NCBI RefSeq assembly: GCF_022458985.1
Contig: NC_061781.1
Location: forward strand, 18,073,001-18,137,000
DNA from: Mugil cephalus
Lineage: Eukaryota > Chordata > Actinopteri > Mugiliformes > Mugilidae
DNA length: 64,000 bases
Direction of reading: 5' to 3'
Part shown: positions 38,172 to 51,754 of the stretch, piece after piece
Numbering within the stretch: position 1 is the stretch's first letter
Layout of the letters: the number at the start of each line of letters is the position of its first letter
Notes under the pieces: model-generated
What the model was told of the DNA's origin: nothing
The model's input: only the letters and a program-made list of their open reading frames with translations
Databases searched by the model: none
Position numbers and translations under genes: made by a program

Positions 38172-39860
38172 GTGCCATTTCTCCATGTCCTTGTCTGTGT
38201 TCCCTCGCTGTTCTTTGTATTTTTTTTTTTTTTTGGCACATTGCAACGCCTATTTGTTATAAGTGTAATTAAAGCTCAATTTTTGTTTCCTTGTGCTATC
38301 TCAGTTTTCCTTGGCTCCTCTGTTTTCCTGTATTTTTCAAGTTTTAGTTTTACCGGTCTGAATAAAAGTACTTTTCTTTTTTTGCATTTCAGATCCATCC
38401 TTCCACACAACATCCCATTAACAGTCAGACGCGCAGGCTCGGTAGCTTACATTATGACGCCGCTCTAAAGTTTATTCTTAGCTCAAATGTCAACAGATTC
38501 ATCTCTGGTGGGAAGAAAGTGGAGTTTAATCAGACGACATGAAGTTAATACATCAGTGTTACTAAACTCATGTTCAGACTTGGTATTAATGTGTCCTGTT
38601 CCCTCGACTCCAAGTGCTCTGTTCACATCTGGCACTGAAATGCTAGCGATCCAGTCTCAGTTTTTGTGATCTATGTGCAAATAAACACCATATTAATTCG
38701 GTACCTTATGTGCAAACAGCAGCTGCCCCGTAACAATGGATCACTATTGCTGTTTTATAACCACGGACAGAGCTGTTTATTGTGTGTGTGCACGGCGACG
38801 AGAGGGGAGGAAAAAACAAGTGGGACGTCATGATCAACAAAATCCCTCGCCCTCCAAAAACGCATTGTTTATTTATTATTTCGTTTCCATTAGAGATGTC
38901 AGTTATTTTCGAGACAAAGCTCAGATTACAACTCGGGGAGCATCCACATGCACAGGAATGCTACCGCTGAGCTGTTTGAAGAAATGAAAGGGAGGGGAAA
39001 AAATCTCCAATAATAAAGCTGAGTCAGGGCACTATTGAGGAAATGCCACAGCTCAACTTTAGATGTTAACGTTTATAAAGACGCCAAGATGCAGAAAAAC
39101 CAATATGTTGTAGAGACACATGATTCTTGGACATAAAATTGAAGTGAAGTGTGACCCCGCAAGCTAAAACAGAATTATATGACGGAAACTCCAGGATGGC
39201 TCCAACCAGCGCATCTTTTAACTCATGCACTATGTAAAACTCTAGTGTGCATTTATACATTTATACACTCTTGAATACTGCATGTTCTTGGTTAAAAAAA
39301 AAAAAATAAATAAAAATCTGCTGCACCAGCGCAGTCCCGCTTCTCGCATGTAAACCTTATCCAGTCACTGATGCGAAATAGTTTATCTTTTAGTCATTTT
39401 GTTAGAAAAAAAACACTCAAGTTGTGTAGTTGTGCAGCCGGAGAACAAATAAAAAAAAGACGACTATTAAGCTGCTGAAAGTTTAATAGAAATCTCCACA
39501 TTTCTCATGGTTTCACCTTTATGAGTAACCTTTTCACACGCTAACTCATTTAGCAGCTATAAGCTTTCGCATGCACAACTCTCTCCAACGGAGACTGACA
39601 GGAGGCTTGTGCACGGATGAGGTCTGTTATTCATCGAATAATCACAACGAGTAGTTTGTCTCAAAATGTATTCTTTAGGCCGCAAGCTACGCAGACCCGT
39701 CAGATGTCTACACAGCTTCTCACTGCCCATCAATACCTAAGATCCTGTGCTGCAGTGTGCTATTTGATAAAGCTGTTTAGCATTCAAGGGGAATCTCCAG
39801 CACTCAAGTACTCCCAGTATTATGCTTTTAACTCATTCCCCCCAGAGGAGCAGAGGGGAA

Positions 39861-39924
39861 AGGAGAGAAAGAGAGAGAGAGAGGGAGAGAGAGGGGGGGG
39901 GGGGGGGGGGGGGTGGGGGGGGGG
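39861..39924. repeat. GA tract passing into a 31-of-32 G run
   Basis: A GA-rich tract (39861-39892) leads into 21 consecutive G (39893-39913), one T, and 10 more G (39915-39924). The G run has ample capacity for an intramolecular G-quadruplex, and the purine tract could form a triplex. Exact length in a clone or assembly is error-prone. Confidence 0.9.
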
Positions 39925-42149
39925 ATGGAAAGAGAAGGAGAAACAGAAGGATCCTTATGGGACGAGCGAGATTTCACAGGACAAAAGCCCGTTATTGAAT
40001 TCTTGTCATGATTCCTCGGATAATAACCTCCACTATCCAGCCCCCAGGATGCATTCAAAGGCTTAAAATCCTACTCCCTCTGGACGTCGCTTCACTGTCC
40101 CACCACTTTCTGGATGCTGCTGAACGCCTCTGTATTGGATTAGAATTCCCGTCCCTCGCGCCAAGCTTAGAAAACTTGTGTCTCTTCAGCATGTGAAATG
40201 GTAAACAGTCCGCATCTCGTAGTCGGCCTTCATCCTAATGACTAGGGAACCTAAAGCCCTGTTAGGGAAGGAGCTAAGCTGTACCTGAGCGTTGAGCCCG
40301 CACTGATCGTCTGGCTGAAGGAGCCATGATGAGGCCTGATGGCTGTGTGATTTGAGCATCCTCAGACTCACAGCTCATCAATAACCCTCGCAGCTCAGCT
40401 CCGGAAGGCGCTGCAGTGCAGCAGCAGCACACGGGCAGGCATCATCAGGATGAATATTTATCAAAGCTGCAAAAAAAGGGGCAGGAAACAATTTCTTTGT
40501 CACAGAAAAGAGGCAGACACTGAAAAATCTCCTGGTCGCATTTTCAGAACAATGCAATAATTCAGACGCACGTCTTTCCAGGGAATTCCAGTTGCCTGCA
40601 TGCCTCAGGACGCACTTTTGCCTTGGCGGAGATTGGAGAGCGAAAAAAAGAGGAGAAAATTTAGTTGGTTGCGCTCTGGATTAGATCAACTGTCTTTGCT
40701 AATCTGCTGAGATTCATTAAAGTGGTCAGAGAGGACCAGCCACCAGGGTTATGAAGTTAAGAGTGAAAGTATAATGCAAGCAAAAAAATGTAAATCCTGC
40801 CATTAGACACAACTCATTACCTTCCTCTTTACTTGCTCAGCCCTCTTCAACTCACAGAAGACAGGAAGGGAGACTCTCCCCCTCAACCCCAGCTTATTAA
40901 ACCTCGACAGTAAAAGCAGGATCTTTCATGCGTAAAAGATTTACGTAAGGAGGAGAATTTACTCGGTCCTGTCCCCATTTCCGTATGCTGTACACACTAA
41001 ATCCCTCTCCTTTCATGCAGCATATTTGAGTGGAGCCTTCCACAGTAATTGTTCTGGCATCGCTAACCACTTTTTTCTCTGTGTTTCTTCGCTCTGATTA
41101 ACTGAGAGGGCGTTTTTCGCAACAAGCCACATTTGATGTGCTGGCTCTGATTAGAACATGTTAAAAATACCACCACCCTACACCCCTCCATCTACTCCAT
41201 CCTACCTTCTGTCTCCTCTCTCTGTCCACCCCTCCCACTCTGTCTGCACACTCTGCCTTTCTTCTCCTCACTTCTCATGCACATCTCTCCATTGTCCCTT
41301 TCCTCCTTGTGTAATTAAAGGTTTTCCCTTGGATGTATTTTTGTCGGACTCCTTTCCTCCTCGCTATGATTATGTTTTTTTCTTCTTCTTTTCTTTTGTC
41401 ACGCGTTGCGCGCGCTGCGTTGTTTTCTCTGAGAGGCCTCCGTTTGATTATAGCTTCGCTCCGTCTGATTACGACCTCTTGTCTCGGTGAGTGGTGTTGT
41501 CTTCCTGGCGCGCTCCCTCTCCATCAGACGCAGTGACCTTGGCAGAATAACGTCGACAGCGACACGTCTTATCTGACTGCAAATGAAAACAGAAATGATT
41601 GAAAATAAAAAAAATAAAGAAGTATTCATGGAACAAAACCTATACTTTTGATGTGATGCATACATTTTCTCCAAGTGACAGAATAAACCTTTTTCCTGAT
41701 AAAACGGTGTACGTCCTGCACTGAAAATGTTACTTAAATGAAAATATATGGTCACAGGAATATACCAAACACTGGATGAATGCGCCAACAGTTTCTCACC
41801 GTTATATATATGCTGTATATTGGCTCATTCTTCTTTTTATTGCCTCGATGAACGATCAGTACTGAACAACATCCTCACAGTTTCCCAAAGTGATGCTATT
41901 TCAGTTCTAAATACGTCAAATGAACAGCCCACAGCTTAAAAATGAAATGCAAATATCTTGAAAGTCGTGCAGGAAAATGATTTCTCAGAATTGCTTGAAC
42001 AATTCAGCTAATTTAATTTACAGTCTGTTGACTAGCTCATGATTCAGCTGTATTCGTACATATTGTGAGGTGGGTTCATTCATTAAAAGGACAGTTCAGC
42101 TACACATTTTTATGTGAAGTTTTGGACCTGGCATTCATTCGTGTGGATG
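39925..42149. other. Gene desert, second part
   Basis: No gene is recognised. The sequence is mostly unique, with pyrimidine-rich stretches at about 41180-41400. No repeat family could be named. Confidence 0.5.
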
Positions 42150-42425
42150 TTACTTATACATGAACCACCCATGTAGACCAGACCAGACGCCCCCACCCTA
42201 TGACACCCTAAACTGATCAAGTATCTGTGAGCTGATCCACAGAGGCCCCTCCCCTCAACCCACATGACTCAAAGAGCCCCCACTAACAACATCCTGTTAC
42301 CAGACCACACAGGACACAAGACCCATGTCTATTTTCTGATGAGTCGCAACTGTTTCATATGCACAAGACGGACCTACACAACATTGGGAAGGTGGTCATA
42401 ATGTTATGCCTGATTGGTGCATTTA
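42150..42425 (+). repeat. Dispersed repeat copy A (ends in ATAATGTTATGCCTGATTGG)
   Basis: The copy contains AAACTGATCAAGTATCTGTG, CCCCCACTAACAACATCCTG and ends with GGTGGTCATAATGTTATGCC. It shares these blocks with copies at 44215-44530 (opposite strand) and 49405-49610. The family is widespread in fish; its class is not assigned. Confidence 0.7.
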
Positions 42426-44214
42426 ATGAACACATAATGGGTGGGGTTTGGGTAATGACTTTGTGACTTGTCACTACAAGTTTCTCCTTTCATCTTTAAT
42501 TTGGCCCTTGAGCCGTGCAAGTCCTGCTGCAGGCTTTGTAATTGTGCACAATGATAGCATCATTTTTTTTTATAAATATATTTTTCACGTTTTGGAGAAG
42601 AGTCTCTTTGTTCTGTAGTCCTGCTTTTAGCAGCTTTGAGCGTTCACTATATCCCATCAGCCGCAGAACAGGCGCAACAACAACAACAAAAAAAACTGAA
42701 AAAGAAAAAAAGCCAAAAAAAACAAGCGGTGCTTCCGTGAGCAAGTCACAGTCGGGGCTTGTCCAGACACGTTTGGATTAACAGACAGACAGTGGAGAGT
42801 TTGTTAAATGGCACAGCGGAATGAGGAAAGAAGAACTTTTTTATGTTTTTCTTTTCTGCCCAAAGTCAACGTTCAACTTCATCAACATAATGAGGCTTTC
42901 ATTGACTGCACAAGCTGAGAGGAGACAGGTTAATCATTATCCTGCATCATAACCTCAGCTCAGTAGAACAGCCCTAGATGTAATATAATAAAAAGTAGAT
43001 TTCTGTTGGTTAAAATGAATCTGAATTAACATTAATTAAAGAAGTTGCACATGTTTAATCCAAGTTAACATGAATTAACTCATTAGCTCTTGTAATGCTT
43101 TAATTAATCACAAAAAAACTCATTACTGCTTGATCATTTGCAGATCCTGAGGAAGAAAAGTGATACAGCAAACTTTAGCTCAGGCATCAAATCATCACAC
43201 TTTATGAGACACAGCAGTTACAATAAGCCTATATTTCCTATGATTATGTTATATTTCATGACTAAATGTATTTTTTCTTTTTGTTCCTGGTATATTCACT
43301 TCATTAATTCATCATGTTCACCAAGCAGTGGGTGCTTGCGGAGCTTAAATCCCTCATAATGAACAAACATACGGGCGGAGAATAGATGCAGAGCGGAGCA
43401 TTTGGCACCGTCTCAGAGAGTATCTGTGAGATTTTGTGCCTCTCTTCCGCCGTCTCTCCTGCCTCTCCTGCTGATTGCACTTCCAGACTTATGATTCCTC
43501 TGCAGCACAGGCTGAAATCCATCGTACCAAGGACAATATCAGAGCTGTGCGTTATGTCCACAAGCCGTGCTACAGATGGGAAGGAGAGCGAGAAAATTAA
43601 TGTTTTCCTAGAGGAATTACGTTTTCCCCTCTCATCCACAGAGAGAGAGAAAAAAATAACGACTATGGCACTGAATCACTGCATGTATGGTGTTATCAGT
43701 TGTAAAAGCAAGCTCCTGTTAAACTGTCTGCCCGTTGTATTAGAGAGAGAGAAAAAATGATACACCAAACGATGTGTGAATGAGATTTTGATGGAAATCA
43801 AGGCCGGTTGCGATACAGAGGAAAAGAAGCAGGGTGGGTAAGCCGTGCAATTTCGTTCCTGGTAAAACATCTTCTATTTGTGTTTCGGGCGAGCAGGTGC
43901 GCGCTGCAGGTCGGAGAAAAGCAGGCCAGACAAGATGACAGAGAGAGTTCGGGCCTCCTAAAGCTGGCTGACAAATCCACAAGAGTTTACTGCAGCTTCG
44001 AAGCACAACTGCTGCTGCTTTGAGCACCATTCTACCATTAGCATGTTAGCATTGTCAGAATGCTAATGGGGTGGCAGGTTGTCAGAGGTACATTCATCAC
44101 CTGAGGGAAACGCCTACTTTTGTGTTTGTGGTGGAGCTTGTTGGGAAAACTTGACTGTTTTATAGCATTATACAACAAAGAGTACCACACTGTCTTTGCC
44201 TCATTATTTTGCAA

Positions 44215-44530
44215 GTCTCCAAAACAGTCCATGGGTCTTCTGAGGGTGTCCCGTGGTGACGCGGTGATGTTGTTAGTGGGGTTGAGGCGAGGCATCAGAC
44301 TTGCTCCAGTGCATCCCACAGATACTTGATCAGTTTGGGATCTAGTGAAGCTCTTGTGCTGTTCTTCATGATTTTTTTTACCTTAAACCATTTTCTTGTG
44401 TGCGTCTTTGTCAGGCTGTGTCGTGCAGGGGATATCTGCTGCCACCGTCAAGGAGTGTCATTGCTGTGTGGTGGGGTCGCCTGGTCTGGTCTAGGTGGGA
44501 GGCACATGCCACAAGGTGGTCAATGTTATT
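44215..44530 (-). repeat. Dispersed repeat copy B, opposite orientation
   Basis: On the plus strand it reads CAGTGCATCCCACAGATACT then TGATCAGTTTGGGATC, the reverse complement of the matching block in copies A and C. It extends further than A on the side carrying CCACCTAGACC. Confidence 0.7.
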
Positions 44531-47500
44531 TACTTCTGCTGTCAGTGCTTGTAATGTTGTGGTTGGTCGGTATATGTGACTGGTCCCAAAGTCCCTTTGC
44601 AGAATGACAACAACCCCAAACATATTGCTTATAAGGCTATAATCAGATTTCTTCAGCAACAAGAAGAACAGGGACTTCTACCACACATGTTCGGTCTAAT
44701 CAGAGCCCAGATCCCTGGGATTGCATGAGGAGACAGAAGAACTGCAGTAAGTCCAACCCTCAACCAGTAAAAATCCCTTTAACTACTTTTTAACGCGTTG
44801 ATCCCCCCCGTTTAATTTTAGTCAATTGCCCCCGTGTTGTTGCTGATGATGTAACACTCAAATGAACACAGTTTCATCAGCGGCAGCCATAGCGATAGTG
44901 AAATATTCATACGTGATCTTCTTTGAAGAATGCTTCTCAGGAAAACGGATCACGTAGAGCGGAGTTTGCGCTCATGTTATTTAATCATTTAAAACCTGAT
45001 GCATGAGCCTTTAACTGGCGGAATGAAAAGGACTTTTAGAGAGACGGAGCTCATGGGAGAACAGAAGCGTCGGCCGCGGAGGTCAGAGCCCGCAGGGAAG
45101 CCGTGCAAAAAGGAAGTCTTGCTCCCACTGTAAATGGAAGTCATTTATCATTCTTTCACTGCAGATGGGTGTAAGTTATCAAACATCCTACTTTTCTCCT
45201 CTCCCATCTGTCATAACAGCCTCGCTCCATCCACCCTTCGCTGCCTCTGCTTGTCTTCGACTCCCTCTAGTTTTTCACCGTGTTTTAACTCTGTGTGTCT
45301 GTTGCCTCTAATTTTAGCACTCATCGGTATATTCATTAGAAGAAAAAAAACATGGCTAGAATATTTATGTATAGACGTGTGTTTTTTGACGAATGAATTA
45401 AATGATCTGAAATGAGTGAACACGCAGCAGCAACTGAGCTAAATGCCAAAACTAACAAGCTCATAACATGAATCCTAGCATCCTGATGTTATTTTTTTCT
45501 TATTTCATTTATATTGATCTTTTATAACTTAAACTTATTCTGTTATTTGAACTTTTTACAGTGTGCATCAGTCTCCATGTCCTTTTTTTTGTTTGTTCCT
45601 CTTTTTAAACATACTTTTGTCAATCAAAATGTGAAGCACTTTGAATGGCACTGAGTTGTTCTGAAAGGCTATATAAATAAAATTTGATTGACTGACAGTA
45701 GGGTCGTGATTAGTGACAAACAAAATTACTGGAAAGGAGATTTAATATTAAAGCTGATGATTGCTAGTGGAAAAAATCATAGAATTCAGAAGAGCTGGTC
45801 ACATTCAACCTGGGAAGAATATGTCTGGACCATATTTCATGGCAACGCATCCCTCAAGGAACGAAAGGTGCCGAAAAGTCAACTTCAAAGTGCTAAAAAC
45901 TGAAATTCCTCCAAGCATTCATAAAGACTGGGCTAGGGCAATAACTTTTTTATATATTATTCACACATTTAGATTTAGTTTAGGTTGTGGCCACTCTGCA
46001 TAAACGCTGGATGACCTCACAGGTTTCTAAATGTCTGTCTAACTGTGGCAAAAAATAAAAAAGAAAGGAAAGAAAGAGTGATATTTGATTTACAATAAAT
46101 CCTTGGCAAATACTCAACGTCTTTAATTACAAAGAATTATTGCAATTGATTGATATGTCACGGAAATAGTTAATTAATTCAAATGATTTCAGCGCTTTTC
46201 AACAAACAAGGCGGTGGGTTGCGTCACTGCCCCTCAGGCAATGTCAACGACTTTCACATTCAGCTCAACATCTTCCCCTTTGTTGTCGGTTCATTCAGGA
46301 CCACTCGTGACTCTGCTCCACCCCGACTCCCCTAACTCATCGCGCCGCTGCACATTCAGATCTTTGTCTTTCGACCTCTGGCACCCTGGCCGTTTCACTC
46401 GGCCATACATCACAGCTCAGCCACTTCTTCTTTTTTTTTTTGTCCCTCATCCTCCCCCCATGCCTTGAAATCAGGGATTTGTAACCCTTGTCATTGGTTC
46501 TGCCAGGAAGTCACTCAGGAAGTAGATTTACAGATGGTTCAGACAGGAAGCCGCAAAGAGGAAAGTGATGTTTGGGTAAGAACAGATATTTCAAAATAGC
46601 CTTCGTGATAACGTTTGGCATACAATATCAAACTTGATTGCTGCTGCCAAAAAAAGAATAATCCACTAATATTATTTCCTTATTACTTTATCTTTCTGTT
46701 ATAGTGCCCATCTAATCTTGCACCCAAACCTCACACAAAGCTTTCCAGAAACAGCCCACAGTGGTGACAGATGGAAAGACACTTATATCGATCAAATTAT
46801 TACAACATCTTTTTAGGCGACACCACCTCAATGCTGATCTTAAATGAATTAAAATAGTTTTAATGATGGTCTTATTGATGAGACCATCAAAAAAAAAAAA
46901 AAAAAATTGGGAAAATTGTGGAACTAGACCTCGTTATAGTGACAAATACTGTTTAGTTCCTCACACACACACATGCATGTGCACACGACTCAATAGCTTG
47001 TGGTGTGCTTTGCAAACTTTCTGCTGAACAGTGTCCTGTCTGAACAGGAAGTTCATATCTTTTGTTATTGAGAACATTCTTGGACTCTCAGATTGAGAAC
47101 ACGATGTTGCCGGGAAATGTATTAAAATGTACTTAAGGTGGCTTATCTTGTAAATTGACTGCGATAGAGTACATGTATATACGTAATAAAGTATAAGTAC
47201 ATGCAATAGGAAGAAACCCCTCAAAGCATTGGGAGGGAGCATAACCAAAAAGGAAACGTATATTAGACCCAAAACGCACATGCAGACGTCGTGGTTGGGT
47301 GGGGTCACCCCTGCACATGAGCTGGACCTTAGGGTCGTGTTTTTCACAGGGCCGTAATGCTTATTCAGCCTTCTGCATGTGGTGTGTCAGTAGGAGTATC
47401 AGAAGCAGCAGCCCGGCCTCAGGGGAATGTTCATTTCATCCAGCTGCTCTTTCATGTGACTGAACTCCTCTCAGCAGTTACAGTCTCTGAATTTCCATAG

Positions 47501-48299
47501 AGCGCTTCTTTTTTCTTTTTTTTTCTCTCCCCCCTTTGACATAAAACACAGCTGAGTTTCTAGTCTTAGTGTTTCCGTTACAGAAATCAGTTGAGGGGGG
47601 GATCCTGGGTTGCACTGATGCAGTCTTAGCCACGAGGCACCATTTCCTGATAAAGGCCCACAGTGAGAGAGCTGATGTGGCATCACCTCCGCCGCAAACC
47701 ACAAAACATATAATTATCTACAGTTTCTGACTGTGTGTGAGACGAGGATGTTTGTAACTACATGTCTGAGCAGATGTTACCTGAGGTCTGAGGTGTGGTT
47801 TTTCAGTTTCCAAACTCATTTTCAGTGAAGAAAATCCCCTATGTCATGTGATGTCTCACAGAGTTCACAAAGAAAAGTCCATATAAAAAAAAAAAGAAAA
47901 AAGAAAAGTGAGAATATGTTGCAAGAGTTTGGAGTAAAAGAAAAACTATTCCTTTTGTTCTAATGTCAGCTCAGGAGTGTAAAGTTTAGGTAACGCCGGG
48001 TTTAACCGAGGACTCATCTGAGATTTCTCTCAGACCGGTCACAGAAGGTTCTACACAGTTTTGCTCTTTGCTTTAATGCAACATCCACTTCAATACAACT
48101 CTTTTTAAATTTGAGTGCACTTCACTCGTCGTCCTCTTTGTGTTAACATTAAATGACTGCATGCGGAAGCGGCTTCCTGCTGCCCGTCCTCTGAAGTGAC
48201 ACGCAGACGGTTGAACAGGTCTGTTGTCAGTGCGTAAATTGGCTGATGTGATACCAGGGGTGTAGAATTGGGTGGAGTACAGCCACTACTGGGTCATCA
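44531..48299. other. Gene desert, third part
   Basis: No gene is recognised. It includes a retrotransposon-type tail at 45630-45705 (TATATAAATAAAATTTGATT), an A18 run at about 46889-46906 and otherwise unique AT-rich DNA. Confidence 0.5.
45630..45705 (+). repeat. Retrotransposon-type 3' tail
   Basis: GTGAAGCACTTTGAATGGCA followed by GGCTATATAAATAAAATTTGATTG is the same tail type as in jam2 intron 1. Confidence 0.6.
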
Positions 48300-48850
48300 T
48301 TACCAATACAACTAGTGATCGCCGCAAATCGATACTGAAATATTGATACTTCCGATACCAGGTCTTTATGTTCTTTATTCTCAGTTCAATATGTCGATAC
48401 TTTCCAGTCATTCCAGGTGATCTAGGAACACAGTAGAAACACAACAAACCTTGTGAAGCACCTCAGGTTAAACCACAACACAGAATACGAGGCATTTATG
48501 ATGAGGAGAGAACAGTGTTAGAATTAAGATGCAAGTTTTCATTTTATTGTAGTTCTCAATAGTTAAACAATAATTTATTTGAATTGTTCTATTATTTTAC
48601 TTATTCGTTTTCTTAGTGTTTGAAGCACCATTTTCACATATTTTGTATGATTGGGTCCACTGTTTGTATTAGCTCAGCTATACCGTGAATGAGGCCACTA
48701 CTTCAATATACTGACATATACAATATGTATTTATATATATTTTAAACTTTTTTTGAGGTGTACCAGAAACATTGGGGTGTATTTAGACAAAGTATCGGAT
48801 CGGTGTCGCCGATAGCAGCCTGAATTTTACCCTTGTATCGAAACGGAAAC
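48300..48850. repeat. Probable non-autonomous DNA transposon (ATCGATACT / GTATCGGATCGG type)
   Basis: One side carries CGATACTGAAATATTGATAC, and the other AGTATCGGATCGGTGTCGCC. Paired blocks of this kind bound short fish elements with no coding content, and no protein is seen between them. Exact ends and target duplications were not found. Confidence 0.5.
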
Positions 48851-49404
48851 GAAATAGAGAAGCTGGGGGAGGTATAGTAGGAGGAGAGGCTGGAAATTCA
48901 CAGGTGAGGTGAAAAATTGATGCATGTGTTAGTCTTGAGATTCGTCATTGTGACAAATGTTAGTGGTGAAATGAACTGAATAAGAACTAGTGGACACTAA
49001 CCTGCTAGTTCATTTATACCTCCAGGATATTCTTCAAAGTTGCCTCTTTCATTAGCTGCTTTAACCCATAACATTGCATTGCTAAACTGGTGTTCTCCTT
49101 ATATATTCAGATATAACGAAACGTGTCGATTACTGAACGAAATATCTGCACGAAATAATGTGCTTCCTTGGAGAACTTGTGTGACCCATGTGCAAATGCA
49201 ATACAATGAACGGTTACATTCTTTAACCAAATGAGATAGTTCCCCTTTTTGATTCCTCTTAAATTTAAAGATGAGGAGAAGTAAAAAAAAAAAAAAAAAA
49301 AACAACAACAAAAAAACATTGAGCATCTTGTGACAGTTTAAAGTGACACAGACACACACAAACTGTTTAGGAACAACTCAGAAAACATGAAAAACCGCAC
49401 AAGG

Positions 49405-49610
49405 TGTTGACCTGGCCTCCAAATTCACTAGTTCCCAAACTGATCAGGTACCTGTACGATGCACTGGAACAGGCCCCTCAACCAACAGAACAACCAAAAC
49501 CCCCACTAACAACGTCCTGTTTCCAGACACCACGTGACAGAAGGCTCATGTCCATTCTCTGAACTGTTTTTGAGGCACAAATGAGACCTACACAACATTA
49601 GGAAGGTAAC
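49405..49610 (+). repeat. Dispersed repeat copy C
   Basis: It contains CCAAACTGATCAGGTACCTG, then GCACTGGAACAGGCCCCTCA, then CCCCCACTAACAACGTCCTG, in the same order as copy A. Confidence 0.7.
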
Positions 49611-49619
49611 TGATCCATG

Positions 49620-51740
49620 TATATGAAACTACTCCAAGTGAAACACTCAGAACCCAAGATACTATAGATTCCTGATTCATTACATTGAATTATTTTAATG
49701 TGTATTCTACCGTATTAAACATGATCCTCAGGAGTGGAAGTCCTCCAAACTTCAGTTGAAATGCTTATCATTCAAACGCTAACAACAGCCCCAGCGTGAG
49801 CAAACTCACCTAGACTAGGCAACATTAACCACATAGTGTAAGATGTACTGTCAGAAAACGAGTTGCAACTCTTGTACAAAATTAGAAATACCGGAAACCA
49901 CCATCAATTTGTAACGTCTGACCAAATGTAGCTCGGCTGAATATGAAGTGTGCTATTAATGTCAAAACCAAGCCCTGTACCCTGTAAATGAAGGTTAACA
50001 TTAAACCTTTCCTTTCTTAGCGATTCATTAACGAATAAAAAAAAAGATAGCACGTTGAGTCAGGACTGTATTCAGTAGAGGTTCCAGCGAGCCACTTGGG
50101 TCCAACATATGAACCACGCAGCAAAATTACCTTTGCTCAGAGGCTGATGGTTCTGGTTCTGTTCATCTGGTCTCTTCAACAACAGCAGAATAAGGAGAAT
50201 AACAATTTGCTTCATTTACATCACATCACATGCAGTGCGTGCACGACTGTATTTTTGCTGTGTTCTATCATCCATATCTATTCCCCTTTCACAGTGCACC
50301 CATTGTTAATGCAGTGAAACTAATACAGTAAAAGGTGCAGCCATAGCAACATCGTACAAAAATCAGCAAAACAAACAGAATTCGGTGGTGGAATAAAACC
50401 CCACGGTGAAAATGGCACAAAGGCTGATTTAAACAGACAAACATGACTATATTTCTGACACTGTCAACTTCTTCTTTTACCCTGGAGCCACCTCCCCCCC
50501 ACCAACCAACCCCGGCTTTGTTGTCGTCGCCATCCCGCATCCAAAGTAGTCCAGCCAAGCATGAGATGGTTCTGAAAATGTTATCTCACGTACTGGTGAC
50601 CTTTTAGTGGCATCATGCCAGGCAAACACTCCAGCTGAAAGCCCTGAATGGATCCGTGATGACCCATGTATCCCTCCGACCAACTGGTCGTCACACTTGG
50701 ATGAGTGCGCAGAAAGACCTTCTCATTCCGGGCTTTTAATGGCCACGTCTGAGCGGGAAGCGAGTCACAGAGGTGCTGGGAAATATTGAAAAGGGAAACC
50801 TTTAGCCGCACCGCCGCTATGATTGTAAAAATCAATTCTGAGAGAGAAACTGGGCAGCTCAGTGTGTTACCGCAAACTCCTGCGTGATTCAGAAATGTAA
50901 TTTCACACAAAGGTGACATGTTTTTTTTTTTTTTTTTGAAAATGTCAGTAAGTTGCATGGTTTCATATTATAATAAAGAATATATATATATATATTCTCT
51001 CCTTTATCAGGGCATATAATAAACTGCAAAAAAATGTCTTCTTATTTCTATTCCACAGCATGCAGTCACAGCTAAACCGCAGGGATGAGAACTTCTTTTT
51101 AAATTGGTTAAAAGTGCCATGTTCAGGAGGTACACAGTGTAACGTGATATGATAAAATACCTTAAAGACCTCAGAAGATATCACTGCAGATATACTTTTT
51201 GGACTTTTCATTGTCAACAAATCCACGAAAAGACAAATAAACAATAAAGTGATGTTACTAACAAGTATTGCCTGCCTAGTCGACTCCTCTGTGACACACA
51301 GAGCTTCACTGATGCCCAGAAACTAATAAAAACACATGAATAAATTCATGCTGTTGCACTGCCTGACAGGTCCCTTTATTACCATAAACATGTAGTTTAT
51401 TTTGAATAAATCCACACTACCTGGTGACATAAAAACTCATTAGTGCCCCAAATGTGTATTTGCAACTGGAATAGTCCCTGACAAATCCACTACTCACTTA
51501 CCATTGTTTGCTAAACAGAATCCCAGCTAATTTAGGAAATTATCATGAACTGTCATCACCCACAGGTTTCCTGAGAAGAAGTTTTGAGTTTTGGTTAATA
51601 AAATACCTCAATTTAAACACATCATCTGATAATCTTTTTTTTTTCTTCTTCTTCTTTCTCCTGTTTGTCTCTGGTATCCAGAGGGTGAACAACTTTTCGT
51701 CTAGTGCTACTTACAGACTGTACGTAAATATGGACGATCC
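49620..51740. other. Gene desert, fourth part
   Basis: No gene is recognised. A T17 run occurs at about 50922-50938 and a short TA run near 50985. Open frames here are not supported by motifs or splice context. Confidence 0.5.
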
Positions 51741-51754
51741 TTGACATCTCCCAG

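Larger units (their letters stand above)
30600..39860. other. Gene desert, first part
   Basis: No exon series, start context or conserved protein block is seen on either strand. Open frames are short and T-rich or repeat-derived. Identified contents are listed separately. The 34.7-36.6 kb part is more GC-balanced and repeat-poor and could hold regulatory sequence, but nothing specific supports that. Confidence 0.55.

Noticed and set aside
39617..40066. 149-codon plus-strand frame
   Set aside because: It runs through the GA and G homopolymer tracts, which produce long artificial frames.
43304..44030. Several long frames on both strands as a possible gene
   Set aside because: They do not share a frame through plausible introns and show no conserved protein block.
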